Shown: positions 27,435 through 36,496 of the stretch, piece after piece | How the letters are laid out: each line of letters opens with the position of its first letter | How positions within the stretch are numbered: the stretch's first letter is position 1 | Assembly (NCBI RefSeq): GCF_024345795.1 | Contig: NZ_JAGQBU010000006.1 | Coordinates: 1 to 64,000 of the forward strand | Length of the DNA stretch: 64,000 nt | Direction: 5' to 3' | From: Synechococcus sp. J7-Johnson | Lineage (GTDB): Bacteria; Cyanobacteriota; Cyanobacteriia; PCC-6307; Cyanobiaceae | Program-made: the position numbers and the translations under genes | The notes under the pieces: generated by a model | Database searches by the model: none | The model's input: the letters and a program-made list of their open reading frames with translations, nothing else | Told to the model about the DNA's origin: nothing

Positions 27435-27573
27435 GGCCGCTGGTTCCAGGTGGCCCCTGGATAAAGACAGAATTGATTCTAGGAATCAGCCCCTACTTGT
27501 GCCCGCCTGCAACACGGTCGGCAAACCGCATCACCTGCGGCAAATAGCCAGCTTCGGCAGGCCCTCAGATCAT

Positions 27574-28005
27574 TCAGCCCACGCCGACTGCCGCGGAGAG
27601 AGCGGCCGACGCCCGGGTGAAGCTCACATCAAGGCCAAGCCAGCCCAGGATCAAGGTGCTGAGCACGCTGTAAACGATTGCACCGAGGGCCGCGCTGATC
27701 AGACCGTTCTTGAGCCGGAAGCCCTGGATCAACCAGGCCGCCAGGGCAAACAGCACGATCGTGATAACCCAGTTGTAGACAGCGGTGATCGGTGTCACCA
27801 TGCCGCCCAGGCTGGTGAGGGCCCAAGGCAATGCCAGCACCAGCCTCAACGGCCAGATCAGCAGCGTTCCCAGCAGGCCGATCACCGCTGCTGAGAGCAG
27901 GGCGGTGCCGAAACTGTTGAATTCGACTCCGAGGGGCAAGACCCCCACGAACAACAGCACAAGAGCCCGGATAGGCCATTGCAGAATCCAGAGGAACGGG
28001 CCCAT
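27574..28005 (-). CDS. Phage-holin-like membrane protein (4-TM family)
   Basis: 143 aa, almost entirely hydrophobic, with about four transmembrane segments (around 5-25, 35-60, 75-100, 105-130). The pattern AVYNWVITIVLFALAAWLIQGF followed by LISAALGAIVYSVLSTLI is that of the phage_holin_4_2 family, small membrane proteins common in cyanobacterial chromosomes and not necessarily of phage origin. No phage genes are nearby, so the holin name says little about its work here. The ATG at 28005 is clear. A palindrome lies 38 bp upstream. It is followed on the same strand by uvrB after 139 bp in which I see nothing else. Confidence 0.7.
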   Translation of the reverse strand: MGPFLWILQWPIRALVLLFVGVLPLGVEFNSFGTALLSAAVIGLLGTLLIWPLRLVLALPWALTSLGGMVTPITAVYNWVITIVLFALAAWLIQGFRLKNGLISAALGAIVYSVLSTLILGWLGLDVSFTRASAALSAAVGVG

Positions 28006-28042
28006 ATCAAAATTCCGGAGTCGGGATCAGGCTAATCAAAGC

Positions 28043-28066
28043 CCCCTGACTTGGCCAAGTCAGGGG
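28043..28066 (-). terminator. Perfect 24-bp palindrome, probable terminator of the DUF561 gene
   Basis: A 12+12 palindrome whose half is CCCCTGACTTGG can fold into a GC-rich stem 10 bp long with a tight loop. On the minus strand it starts 36 bases after the DUF561 stop and is followed by GGCTTTGATT, a short U-rich tail. This fits a factor-independent terminator separating the DUF561 gene from the holin-like gene. Being a perfect DNA palindrome it could also bind a dimeric protein. Confidence 0.6.
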
Positions 28067-28102
28067 TGCTGAACCGTCACAAGCAGGAGGGTCCTCGGGG
28101 CC

Positions 28103-28858
28103 TCAGCCGACCGACACCCGCGCCGGGGTCAGGGACTCACGCAGGCCGCGCACCACCGCCACCATGGCGAGTTCATCATCAAGCCTGTTCACGGCCGAGC
28201 CCACACCCACCCCATGGGCACCGGCAGCGATGGCCAGGGGCAGGGTGACGGCGGACAGTCCGGAAGCGCAGAGCACCGGCAACTCAACCGCCCGGCTGAT
28301 GGCGTGGGCCGCCGCCAGGGTGGGCGCTGCTTTCTCAATCAGGCCAAGGGCACCGGGACTGAAGGGACGGGCGCTGGTGCCGCCTTCGGTCTGGATCAGG
28401 TCGGCGCCGGCAGCAGCCAGATCAATGGCCAGCTGCTGCTGTTGATCAAGGGGGAGCCCATGGGGCACCGTGACCGAGAGCACCACCTCCGGCAGCAGCT
28501 CCCTGGTGCGCCGGGTCAGAGCGAGCACCTCCTCGGCGCCGAAGATCCGACCTTCGGGGTAGAACGAATCGAAATTGCCGATCTCCACCATCGCGGCGCC
28601 AGCGGCCACGGCGGCGGGGAACAGCTGCGGATCGACGGCCGAGACGCAGACCGGCAGGCCGGAGGCCACGGCAGCCAGGCGCACGAGATCGGGATCGCAA
28701 GCCACATCGAGCAGGTCGGCGCCACCGGCTCCGGCTGCCCGGCTGATCCGCTCCACGCTGGCCGCCTCGAAGTTGCGCAAGCCAGCGATCACCTTCAACA
28801 GCCGCCGGGAGTGCAGCGCCGCTTGCAGGGGAGCGGGCAGGCTGGTGAGGCGCGACAT
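28103..28858 (-). CDS. DUF561 family TIM-barrel-like protein
   Basis: 251 aa from the ATG at 28858; an open frame from 28918 was not chosen because the family begins near LQAALHSRRLLKVIAGLRNF. The sequence has alternating hydrophobic strands typical of a TIM barrel (LLDVACDPDLVRLAA, VSAVDPQLFPAAVAAG, MVEIGNFDSFYPEGR, DLIQTEGG, LCASGLSAVTLPLAIAAGA), resembling FMN- or phosphate-binding barrels. DUF561 proteins are conserved across cyanobacteria and plastids (known as Ycf23); the function is not established, with proposals in chlorophyll or stress physiology. It is divergent from tilS, with 15 bp between the two starts, so their promoters overlap the opposite reading frames. Confidence 0.85.
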   Translation of the reverse strand: MSRLTSLPAPLQAALHSRRLLKVIAGLRNFEAASVERISRAAGAGGADLLDVACDPDLVRLAAVASGLPVCVSAVDPQLFPAAVAAGAAMVEIGNFDSFYPEGRIFGAEEVLALTRRTRELLPEVVLSVTVPHGLPLDQQQQLAIDLAAAGADLIQTEGGTSARPFSPGALGLIEKAAPTLAAAHAISRAVELPVLCASGLSAVTLPLAIAAGAHGVGVGSAVNRLDDELAMVAVVRGLRESLTPARVSVG

Positions 28859-28873
28859 CGGCGAGCGAGGCAG

Positions 28874-29968
28874 ATGGCAGCGATTCTCCCATGGGGTCCC
28901 CTGCAGCACCGGCTGCACCGGCGACTACTGGCGGACCCCCAGCTTCTGCCCCGGGGGAGCCGCCTGCTGCTGGCCATCTCCGGTGGCCAGGACTCGATGG
29001 CCCTGACGGCCCTGCTGCTGGAGCTGCGACGCCTGCACGACTGGGAGATGCACCTCTGGCACGGCAACCACGGCTGGCGAGAGGAAGCCGCCGAGCTGGC
29101 CGCCGAGCTGGCGGCCTGGGCCGGCGGCCTGGGCCTGCCGATGCTGGTGGAGAACGCCCCCGCTGGGCCAGCCGCCCCCGCCGCCGGCCAGGAGGAGGCT
29201 GGGCGCCGCTGGCGCTACGAGCGGTTGAACCAGCAGGCCCTGAGCCTGAACTGCCCACGCGTCGTGACTGGCCATACCGGCAGTGACCGGGCGGAGACCC
29301 TGTTGTTCAACCTGGCAAGGGGTTGTGGGCTGCGGGGGCTGAGCAGCCTGCGCGCACGCCGTCCCCTCAGCGGCAGCATCGATTTGGTACGTCCCCTGCT
29401 CGGCTTCTCCCGAGCCGAGACCGCAGCCTTCTGTCAGCAGCAGCACCTGCCCCTGTGGCTGGATCCCAGCAACACCGATCTCCGCTTCAGCCGCAACCGG
29501 CTGCGCCTGGAGGTGCTGCCGGTGCTCGAGCAGCTCCATCCCGGGGCCTGGCGTCGTCTGAGCGCCACGGCCGAACGCCTGGAAGCCAGCGAGGGCCTCA
29601 CTGAGGAGCTGGCCCTGCTGGCCCTCACGGCCCTGCAGGCGCCGGCTGCCCCCCCGGCTGCAGGGCAGCCAGAGCTGGGACCAGGACTGCACCGCCAACG
29701 GCTGAGCGAGCTCTCCGCCAGCTGTCAGGAGCGACTGCTCGATTTCTGGCTGGAGCGCAGCGCCGGGGTGCGGCTGGGGGCCCGGAACCTTGAATCCCTG
29801 CGGCGCCGGTTGCAGCTGAGCCAGGGGCCTGGCAGCCTGGAATTGCCCGGAGGCAGGAGCCTCCTCTGGGACCGGCAGAGCCTGCGGCTAAAACCGGTTC
29901 AGAGCGAGCACGCGGATCCATCCGGCCCTGCCGAACCCGGTGCGGCCTCAGCCCCCTCCAACCGATGA
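28874..29968 (+). CDS. tilS: tRNA(Ile)-lysidine synthase
   Basis: 364 aa from ATG 28874 (MAAILPWGPLQHRLHRRLLA). The PP-loop ATP-pyrophosphatase motif LLLAISGGQDSMALTALLLE lies at about residue 32-50. HLWHGNHGWREEAAELAAEL, VVTGHTGSDRAETLLFNLARGCGLRGL and LWLDPSNTDLRFSRNRLR are classic TilS segments. The enzyme joins lysine to C34 of the CAU-anticodon tRNA-Ile2 so that it reads AUA. The C-terminal region ends soon after the TilS substrate-binding domain and is shorter than in E. coli (about 430 aa), which is usual in cyanobacteria. ATGA overlap with the following small gene indicates coupling. It is divergent from the DUF561 gene. Confidence 0.94.
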   Translation: MAAILPWGPLQHRLHRRLLADPQLLPRGSRLLLAISGGQDSMALTALLLELRRLHDWEMHLWHGNHGWREEAAELAAELAAWAGGLGLPMLVENAPAGPAAPAAGQEEAGRRWRYERLNQQALSLNCPRVVTGHTGSDRAETLLFNLARGCGLRGLSSLRARRPLSGSIDLVRPLLGFSRAETAAFCQQQHLPLWLDPSNTDLRFSRNRLRLEVLPVLEQLHPGAWRRLSATAERLEASEGLTEELALLALTALQAPAAPPAAGQPELGPGLHRQRLSELSASCQERLLDFWLERSAGVRLGARNLESLRRRLQLSQGPGSLELPGGRSLLWDRQSLRLKPVQSEHADPSGPAEPGAASAPSNR

Positions 29969-30528
29969 CCTCCAGCGGCTTCGATCAGGCTTACAAGAGT
30001 GTGGAGCTGGCCTACAGCCAGGGGCGCTTCGCAGAGGCCCTGCAGGAGGGGCAGGACCTGCTGGAGAACACACCACTTGAGGCCAGTGATCCCCACAGCC
30101 TGCGGCTGAAGCTGCTGCTGGGACACATTCACTTCTACGGGCTGCGCCAGATGGAAGGCGCCGGCGAGCTGTACCTGGCGGTACAGCTCGCCGGCGCCAA
30201 GGGGAGCACATACAACGATCTGGCCGCCGAGGGACTGGCGCTCTGCGAGCAGAGCCGACCCGTGCCCAGCGAGGCGGCAGCCATGCCCTGGGCCACGGAT
30301 CTGGCATCGATGGGGTCAGCCCCCCTGAGCCTGGCCCCGGCTCCTCCGGACAGCGGCCTCGAAGACGAGAGCAGCGTCGACGGGACTCCCCAGGCCGTGG
30401 AAGCTGTGCGGGTGGAAGTGCTGGCCGAACCGGCCAGCTCCAGCCGCGATGTCCCAGGCCAAAGACACTTCAGCCCAGAGGAGGAGGCTGAGCTGGCCAA
30501 GGGTCTGCTGCGGGTGGTGCTGGGCTGA
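29965..30528 (+). CDS. Uncharacterised TPR-like protein
   Basis: 187 aa, start overlapping the tilS stop by 4 bp. The first half, FDQAYKSVELAYSQGRFAEALQEGQDLLE and LRLKLLLGHIHFYGLRQMEGAGELYLAVQ, has the spacing of two or three tetratricopeptide-like helix pairs. After residue about 95 the sequence becomes Pro/Ala/Ser-rich and probably disordered, with a final acidic helix, FSPEEEAELAKGLLRVVLG. No signal peptide or membrane segment is evident. I recognise no named family; coupling to tilS may only reflect compact genome organisation. It converges on rnj with 31 bp between stops. Confidence 0.7.
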   Translation: MTSSGFDQAYKSVELAYSQGRFAEALQEGQDLLENTPLEASDPHSLRLKLLLGHIHFYGLRQMEGAGELYLAVQLAGAKGSTYNDLAAEGLALCEQSRPVPSEAAAMPWATDLASMGSAPLSLAPAPPDSGLEDESSVDGTPQAVEAVRVEVLAEPASSSRDVPGQRHFSPEEEAELAKGLLRVVLG

Positions 30529-30559
30529 GCGGCAGCGGGGCCGCCCAGCCCGCTGCCGC

Positions 30560-32572
30560 TCAGCTGGCGGCGGTGGAGCGACGACGACGCACCCGGTTGG
30601 CGGGCATCTCCGGTTCCTCTCGCGTGGCCTCTGCGGCCTGCACGGCGGGTGCGCTTACGGGGGTCATGACGGCGACAGGCGTGGTGGCCGTGGCCGCGAC
30701 AGCACCGGAAGCCTGTACCCGCTGGGGAGCAGGCGCCTGGTTGCGGATCACAGGTTCGCGTCCTGAGCTGTCGCGGCGACCGCCGCGGGGGGCTGGACGG
30801 CTGTCGGGCTCGGCATCAGCACGGCCTTTGTAGGCCGGGGTGCCTGCCGGAGCTGGCTGCACCAGACAGATGATCAAAGGCTCCACCTGCAGTTCGCGCC
30901 GCAAGCGGCGCTGAAGGCCCACCTCGATCTCCCTCTGAACGCCCACCCAATCGACCTCGGGAGCCGTACCGCCGGTGTTGCGGGCCAGCTGATTCCAGCG
31001 GTTTTCCAGAACCCAGCCGATCTCCCGCTCGGCCCAGACCGAGAGCCGGCGGGCATCAGCGGTGGTGACAACGCCGCGCAGGTTGACCCGTGGCGGGGCA
31101 CCCATCACACCATCGGTGCTGATCACGGTCAGCAGGGTGATCACGCCGTCTTCGGCCAACTGCTGACGTTCCTTGAGAACGCGGTTGTCGACGATGCCGT
31201 TGCGGGAGGCATCCAGCAGTTCGATGCCGGCCTTGACCGGATCCCCCTTATGAATGCTCGTGGGGGTGAGCTCCACCACATCGCCGTTGTCGATGATCAG
31301 CATGTTGTCGGCGGGAATCCCCATCGACTGGGCCGTGCGCGAGTGGCACACCAGCATGCGGTGCTCCCCGTGGACAGGCACGAAGAACTTGGGCCGGGTG
31401 AGCGCCAGCATCAACTTGTGGTCTTCCTGGCAGCCATGGCCAGACACGTGAATGCCTTCACCTTTGCCATAGACCACCTTGGCCCCCATCATCATCAACC
31501 GGTCGATGGTGTTCACCACCGAAATGGTGTTGCCTGGGATCGGGCTGGCGGAGAAGATGATCGTGTCGGTGGATTTCACCTGCACCTGAGGGTGCTCTCC
31601 GCGGGAAATGCGGCTGAGGGCGGCGAGAGGTTCACCCTGGCTGCCGGTCATCAGCAGAAGCGTTTCGCGATCGGGAAGATCGCGAATCTGCTTGATAGGC
31701 ACAAACAGTTCGTCAGGGCAGCGGATGTAACCAAGCTCACGCGCCTTGGCGATCACGTTGAGCATGGAGCGGCCCAGCAGACCCACCTTGCGGCCATGCT
31801 TCATCGCCAGCTCCAGGATCATCGAAACCCGGTGGACGGAACTGGCAAACGTGGTGACGATCACCCGGCCTTCGGAATTGGCGAAGTGACGATCGAGATT
31901 TGGGAACACCGACCGCTCGGGCGGGGTGAATCCGGGCACCTCTGCATTGGTGGAATCACTGAACAGGCAGAGCACGCCCTGCTCGCCGTAATGAGCCATC
32001 CGCTGGATGTCGAAGTATTCACCATCGACAGGGGTGTGATCAAACTTGAAATCGCCGGTGAAGATCACCACGCCCACGGGTGTGGTGATCGCCAGGCTGA
32101 AGCTGTCGGCGATCGAGTGGGTGTTACGTATGAACTCCACCTGGAAGTGCTGGCCCACCTTGACCACATCCCGGGGGCTCACCGTCTGGATCACGGTGCG
32201 ATCGGTGACGGCAGCCTCTTCCATCTTCCCCTGAAGCATCGACATGGCCAGCCGCGGGCCGTAGATCACGGGGATGCTGAAGTTCTTGAGGTGGTGGGGA
32301 ATGCCGCCGATGTGATCTTCGTGACCATGAGTCACGATCATGCCGCGGATGCGCTTCTGGTTTTCACGCAGATAGCTGGTATCGGGCAGCACCACATTGA
32401 CGCCGTGCATGCCATCGCTGGGGAAGGCCAGGCCGGCATCCACCAGCATCAGCTCATCGCCGTATTCAAAAACACAGGTGTTCTTGCCGATCTCATGAAG
32501 CCCGCCGAGGGGAATCACCCTCAGGGCCGGCTGTTTGTTGGCGGGGGAGGTCTTGTTGTTGCTTGAGCTCAT
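30560..32572 (-). CDS. rnj: Ribonuclease J
   Basis: 670 aa, longer than the typical 550-600. The metallo-beta-lactamase/beta-CASP core is complete: GGLHEIGKNTCVFEY, MIVTHGHEDHIGGIPHHL near residue 75-90 (the zinc-binding HxHxDH), VIFTGDFKFDHTPVDG, LFSDSTNAEVPGFTPPE and the beta-CASP section MTGSQGEPLAALSRISRGEH, plus VSGHGCQEDH and FVPVHGEHRML. The C-terminal 110 residues are Pro/Arg/Ala-rich (ADAEPDSRPAPRGGRRDS, then NRVRRRRSTAAS) and likely disordered, as in several cyanobacterial homologues. RNase J has both 5'-exo- and endoribonuclease activity and drives mRNA turnover. ATG at 32572. dapA lies 98 bp upstream on the same strand. Confidence 0.95.
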   Translation of the reverse strand: MSSSNNKTSPANKQPALRVIPLGGLHEIGKNTCVFEYGDELMLVDAGLAFPSDGMHGVNVVLPDTSYLRENQKRIRGMIVTHGHEDHIGGIPHHLKNFSIPVIYGPRLAMSMLQGKMEEAAVTDRTVIQTVSPRDVVKVGQHFQVEFIRNTHSIADSFSLAITTPVGVVIFTGDFKFDHTPVDGEYFDIQRMAHYGEQGVLCLFSDSTNAEVPGFTPPERSVFPNLDRHFANSEGRVIVTTFASSVHRVSMILELAMKHGRKVGLLGRSMLNVIAKARELGYIRCPDELFVPIKQIRDLPDRETLLLMTGSQGEPLAALSRISRGEHPQVQVKSTDTIIFSASPIPGNTISVVNTIDRLMMMGAKVVYGKGEGIHVSGHGCQEDHKLMLALTRPKFFVPVHGEHRMLVCHSRTAQSMGIPADNMLIIDNGDVVELTPTSIHKGDPVKAGIELLDASRNGIVDNRVLKERQQLAEDGVITLLTVISTDGVMGAPPRVNLRGVVTTADARRLSVWAEREIGWVLENRWNQLARNTGGTAPEVDWVGVQREIEVGLQRRLRRELQVEPLIICLVQPAPAGTPAYKGRADAEPDSRPAPRGGRRDSSGREPVIRNQAPAPQRVQASGAVAATATTPVAVMTPVSAPAVQAAEATREEPEMPANRVRRRRSTAAS

Positions 32573-32670
32573 GGGGTGGGAAACGAAGGGGTGCAGAACA
32601 GATGAACGCGATCAGGGTGTTGCTGTTGCGAGAACTCCAGGCCGCACTGCGCTGGAGCTAAGCCATGGCG

Positions 32671-33594
32671 TCAGGTAGGACGCAGGGCAGCCAGGGCGGA
32701 AGTCAATCGGGCACGGACGTCGCTGTCGGCGGAGACCAGCGGAAGACGGGGGGACCCCACGGGCCAGCCCTCCAGTTCAAGGGCGGCTTTGACGGGAATG
32801 GGATTGGTGGTGGCGAACAGGGCCCGGCAGAGGGGCAGCAGGCGTTCGTGCAGGGCCAGAGCCGCAGCCAGCTCGCCAGCGAAGAAGAACTCAATCATGC
32901 GCTGGATCTCACGCCCCACCAGATGGCTGGCCACGCTCACCACGCCGACAGCACCAACCGCCAGCATCGGCAGGGTCAGGGCATCGTCGCCGCTGTAGAT
33001 CGCCAGTCGGTCGCCGCAGAGCAGCCGCAGCTGGCTGACTTCATCAGTGCTGCCACTGGCGGCCTTATAGCTCACCACGTTGGGCAGGTCGAGCAGCCGG
33101 GCCGTGGTGCGGGGCTCAAGGCTGCAGCCAGTGCGGCCAGGGATGTTGTAGAGCATCACCGGCAGTCCTGGGGCCGCCTGGGCAATCGCACGAAAATGGG
33201 CTTCCAGCCCATCCTGGGGCGGCTTGTTGTAGTAGGGGACCACCACCAGGGCTCCGTCGGCGCCTTCCTCGGCCGCCCGTCCGATCGCTTCGATCGCCTC
33301 AGCCGTGCAGTTGCTGCCGGTGCCGGCGAGCACCAGTGCCCGTCCCTCCACGGCCCGCTTCACCGCCTCGAACAGCTCGTGCTGTTCCTTCCAGCTCAGG
33401 GTGGGAGATTCACCGGTGGTGCCGCAGAGCACAAGTCCTTCGGAGCCGTGGTCCACCAGATGTGCAGCCAGGCGAGCGGCCAGATCGAGGTCAACCGACC
33501 CATCAGGGCTGAACGGAGTGACCATCGCGGTGAGCAACCTGCCGAAGGGCGGTTGCGGTGGACTCGCGACACTCAGTTGAGCCGTGGTACTCAA
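32671..33594 (-). CDS. dapA: 4-hydroxy-tetrahydrodipicolinate synthase
   Basis: 307 aa. [60 protein letters not shown] (the catalytic Tyr in PYYNKP), [14 protein letters not shown] and [16 protein letters not shown], where the Lys forms the Schiff base with pyruvate, identify DapA. It condenses pyruvate and aspartate semialdehyde, the first committed step to lysine and diaminopimelate. The only start giving the usual N-terminus is TTG at 33594, which overlaps the asd stop as TTGA. With asd immediately upstream, two successive reactions are encoded in one coupled unit. Confidence 0.97.
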   Translation of the reverse strand: MSTTAQLSVASPPQPPFGRLLTAMVTPFSPDGSVDLDLAARLAAHLVDHGSEGLVLCGTTGESPTLSWKEQHELFEAVKRAVEGRALVLAGTGSNCTAEAIEAIGRAAEEGADGALVVVPYYNKPPQDGLEAHFRAIAQAAPGLPVMLYNIPGRTGCSLEPRTTARLLDLPNVVSYKAASGSTDEVSQLRLLCGDRLAIYSGDDALTLPMLAVGAVGVVSVASHLVGREIQRMIEFFFAGELAAALALHERLLPLCRALFATTNPIPVKAALELEGWPVGSPRLPLVSADSDVRARLTSALAALRPT

Positions 33595-34694
33595 ACGGCA
33601 CCTCCGACACTGGATGCGGATGGGGCACCCGCCGGCTGGGTGGCGGCCTCGCGCCAGGCCGGATCCAGCAGCAACTCGGCGATCTGCACGGCGTTGAGGG
33701 CTGCCCCCTTGCGGATCTGATCACCACAGAGCCAGAGCTCGAGGGCGTTGGGGTCGCTGAGGTCCTGGCGAATGCGTCCCACCGCCACCGGATCACGGCC
33801 GGTGACATCGGTGGGCATCGGAAAGCGATTGGCGGCGAAATCCTCCAGCAGCTCCACCCCTGGTGCCTCCGCCAGCAGGGCCCTGGCCTCCTCGACGGGG
33901 AAGGGTTGCTCAAACTCGATGTTCACCGCCTCGGAGTGGGCCCGCAGCACCGGCACCCGCACACAGGTGGCCGAGAGGCGCAGCTCCGGCAGAGCCATGA
34001 TCTTGCGGGTTTCGTACAGCATCTTGAGCTCCTCCTCGCAGTAGCCGCTGGGCTGAAGAGGAGAGTTGTGCAGGAAGAGATTGAAGGCCAGGGAGTGGGG
34101 CAGCACCTCGCTCACCGGCTCGCCCCCATCCAGCACGGTGCGGCTGAGCTTCCGTAATTCCTCCATCGCCCGGGCCCCGGCACCGCTGGCCGACTGATAA
34201 GTGCTCACCACCACGCGGCGGATCGGACGGCGAGCCTGGAGGGGAGCCAGGGCCAGGGTGAGCAGGATCGTGGTGCAGTTGGGGTTGGCGATGATCCCCC
34301 GGTGGCACAGGACCGCCTCCGGGTTCACCTCCGGCACCACCAATGGCACCTCGGGATCGAGGCGGAAGGCGCTGGAATTGTCGATTACAACTGCGCCAGC
34401 TGCCACCGCCACCGGCGCCCAGAGCCGTGAGATCGCGCCGCCGGCAGAGGCCAGAACCACATCCACGCCCTCGAAGGCGGCGGCGTCGACAGTCTCGATG
34501 GGGAGCTCACGCCCTTGCCATGCCAGCCGGCGTCCAGCTGAGCGGGGTGAGGCCAGCAGCCGCAGTTCACCGACCGGAAAGCGGCGCTCCGCCAGCAGTG
34601 CGAGCAGCTCCTGTCCAACGGCGCCAGTGGCACCGAGCACAGCCACCGTCAGGGGACGGCTGGGGAGTGGGTGAAAGGAGGAGGTGCTTGACAA
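33591..34694 (-). CDS. asd: Aspartate-semialdehyde dehydrogenase
   Basis: 367 aa, about 20 more than usual because of the C-terminal tail [17 protein letters not shown]. Motifs: [20 protein letters not shown] for the NADP-binding loop, [20 protein letters not shown], the catalytic Cys in [34 protein letters not shown] and the active-site His in [15 protein letters not shown]. It reduces aspartyl phosphate, made by the lysC product, to the semialdehyde. The likely start is TTG at 34694; GTG codons within VAVLG are too late. It is 4 bp overlapped with dapA downstream, and its promoter must lie in the 402-bp gap shared with divergent tig. Confidence 0.96.
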   Translation of the reverse strand: MSSTSSFHPLPSRPLTVAVLGATGAVGQELLALLAERRFPVGELRLLASPRSAGRRLAWQGRELPIETVDAAAFEGVDVVLASAGGAISRLWAPVAVAAGAVVIDNSSAFRLDPEVPLVVPEVNPEAVLCHRGIIANPNCTTILLTLALAPLQARRPIRRVVVSTYQSASGAGARAMEELRKLSRTVLDGGEPVSEVLPHSLAFNLFLHNSPLQPSGYCEEELKMLYETRKIMALPELRLSATCVRVPVLRAHSEAVNIEFEQPFPVEEARALLAEAPGVELLEDFAANRFPMPTDVTGRDPVAVGRIRQDLSDPNALELWLCGDQIRKGAALNAVQIAELLLDPAWREAATQPAGAPSASSVGGAV

Positions 34695-35096
34695 CGGCAG
34701 TAAGGGGTGAATGCACTGGTCGTGAAGGCTGGACCCGGAGCTCGCAAAGGGGTACTACCCGGGCTCGGCTTGCGGCGGACGCTACGGCCTGAAAAAAGGT
34801 GAACCTGATGGGCAGAGCTGAGCCTTCAGGCAAGAACTGGAGGGGAGTCGAAAGGGTTGCAGAGGAACAGAAAAACTTCGAGAGCCTTAGCCAGCGTCTC
34901 GCTCCGTGGGGCGGAGGGAGCTGAGCACGGAGGACCTGAGGCTCGGAATGGAACCAGTTGGTCCTGGTGGATATCAACGACCACATGTCGTTGAGCACAC
35001 AATACGCGGCCCGGGCCTCAGGCGGGTCCGCTGGAGGGGCTGGAGCACGAGTTCATAGGATCAGGGGCTGCATCGCCGCGGCCCGGCCGTTTCGCC
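34695..35096. other. Long asd/tig intergenic region with foldable sequence
   Basis: This is the longest gap between confident genes in the window. It contains no open frame I believe. It must carry the promoters of divergent asd and tig. Three inverted repeats are visible: a long-distance pair 34818-34830 with 34935-34946 (12 pairs with one bulged base), nested inside it a hairpin 34898-34920 (stem CTC, mismatch, CTCCG; loop TGGGG), and a perfect 8-bp hairpin at 34974-34994. A TAGGAT hexamer at 35056-35061 could be a tig -10 element, but no good -35 box accompanies it. The folds could belong to a small RNA, a long leader of tig, or neither. Confidence 0.5.
34974..34994 (+). promoter_or_regulatory. 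Perfect 8-bp hairpin upstream of tig
   Basis: TCAACGAC and GTCGTTGA are exact reverse complements separated by CACAT. No T-run follows on either strand, so a factor-independent terminator is unlikely. It lies about 100 bp before the tig start, a fitting place for an operator or a leader hairpin. The sequence shows the symmetry; the role is inferred. Confidence 0.4.
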
Positions 35097-36449
35097 ATGA
35101 GCTCCGCCCTGAAGGTCAAGACCAGCCCCCGCCCCGGCAGCCGGCTGGCGCTGGAGGTGGACGTCCCAGGCGGCCGCTCCCAGGCCAGCTACGAGGCCGC
35201 CGTGGTGAAGCTGAGCCGCAGTGTGCGCCTGCCTGGATTCCGCCAGGGCAAGGTGCCCCGGCCGGTGCTGCTCCAGCAGATCGGCCCGCTGCGAATTCGC
35301 GCCACCGCCCTCGAAGACCTGGTGGACAGCGTCTGGCGTGATGCCCTGGAGCAGGAGAAGATCGAGGCTCTCAGCAGCCCCGAGCTGAGCGGTGGCTTCG
35401 AGGCCCTGCTGGAGCGCTTCAGCCCCGGTGAAGACCTCACCCTCACCCTTGAGCTGGATGTGCAACCCACCCCCAGTCTCAAGGCCACCAAAGGACTCAC
35501 GGCCGAAGCTGAGCTGATCAGCTATGACCCCTCACGGGTCGATGAGATGCTCGAGCAATCGCGCCGCCAGCTGGCCACCCTGGTGCCGGTGGAGGATCGA
35601 CCCGCCGCCACTGGCGACGTGGCGGTGGTGGCCTTCAGCGGCAGCTTTGTCGACACCGGAGCGGCGATCGAGGGCGGCAGCTCCGATGCCATGGAGGTGG
35701 AGCTCGAAGAGAAGCGAATGATTCCCGGCTTCGTGGCGGGCATCCTCGGCATGGTCGTGGGCGAGGAGCGCGAGGTGAACTGCCGCTTCCCCGACGACTA
35801 CCCCCAGGAGGAGGCTCAGGGCCGCGAGGCCAGCTTCAGCATCACCCTCAAGGAACTCAAGGCGCGCGAACTCCCCGCCCTCGATGACGCCTTCGCCAAG
35901 GAGGCCAGTGACAAGGACACCCTCGAGGAGCTCAGAACCGATCTTGAAACCCGCCTGCGTGAGGACGCTGAACGGCGGGCCCGCAGCAGCCGCCACGACG
36001 CCCTGCTCTCGGCACTGGTGGAGCAGCTGGAGGTCGATCTGCCCGAGACCCTGATCCAGCAGGAGATCCGCTCACTGATTGAGCAAACCGCCTCCCAGAT
36101 CGCCCAGCAGGGGATGGATGTGAAGAAGCTGTTCAGCCCCGATCTGGTGCGCAGCCTGATGGACAGCTCCCGCCCGGAGGCCGAGCAACGTCTGCGGCGC
36201 AGCTTCGCCCTCAAGGCCCTGGCGGAAGCCGAAGGCATCCGCCCGGAGGCCGCGGCGATCGAAGCCAAGGTCAAGGAGGTCAGTCAGGGTCTGAGCGACA
36301 CCAGTTCGATCGATCCGCAGCGCCTGCGCGAAGCCGTGGCCGAGGATCTGCTGCGCGAGAGCTTGCTGGAGTGGCTCGAGGCCAACAGCACCCTCACCGA
36401 AAAAGCCCCTGAGGTCGAGACGGCTGACGGCGCCGACGACCAGGCCTGA
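35097..36449 (+). CDS. tig: Trigger factor chaperone
   Basis: 450 aa. The ribosome-binding N-terminal domain (1-120) has [19 protein letters not shown], containing the GFRxGKxP ribosome-docking signature. The FKBP-type prolyl isomerase domain (about 160-245) includes [13 protein letters not shown] and [17 protein letters not shown]. The C-terminal domain is helical and acidic, ending in a disordered tail with TADGADDQA. Trigger factor meets nascent chains at the ribosome exit. It starts a rightward block with clpP (47 bp later) and clpX, an order I know from many cyanobacteria and proteobacteria, linking folding and proteolysis. Confidence 0.96.
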   Translation: MSSALKVKTSPRPGSRLALEVDVPGGRSQASYEAAVVKLSRSVRLPGFRQGKVPRPVLLQQIGPLRIRATALEDLVDSVWRDALEQEKIEALSSPELSGGFEALLERFSPGEDLTLTLELDVQPTPSLKATKGLTAEAELISYDPSRVDEMLEQSRRQLATLVPVEDRPAATGDVAVVAFSGSFVDTGAAIEGGSSDAMEVELEEKRMIPGFVAGILGMVVGEEREVNCRFPDDYPQEEAQGREASFSITLKELKARELPALDDAFAKEASDKDTLEELRTDLETRLREDAERRARSSRHDALLSALVEQLEVDLPETLIQQEIRSLIEQTASQIAQQGMDVKKLFSPDLVRSLMDSSRPEAEQRLRRSFALKALAEAEGIRPEAAAIEAKVKEVSQGLSDTSSIDPQRLREAVAEDLLRESLLEWLEANSTLTEKAPEVETADGADDQA

Positions 36450-36496
36450 GGCCGCCATAGATTGATGTTCTGTCCCGTTTCCCCTGCCCCAGCCGC

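Noticed and set aside
27574-28005. Prophage evidence from the holin-like gene
   Set aside because: The family is common in cyanobacterial chromosomes and no other phage gene lies nearby.
31250-32566. 438-codon plus-strand open frame
   Set aside because: Antisense to rnj, which has all its metal-binding motifs.
34695-35096. tmRNA or RNase P RNA in the asd/tig gap
   Set aside because: No T-loop GGTTCGA, tag-encoding frame or rnpB core motifs were found, so I left the segment unassigned.
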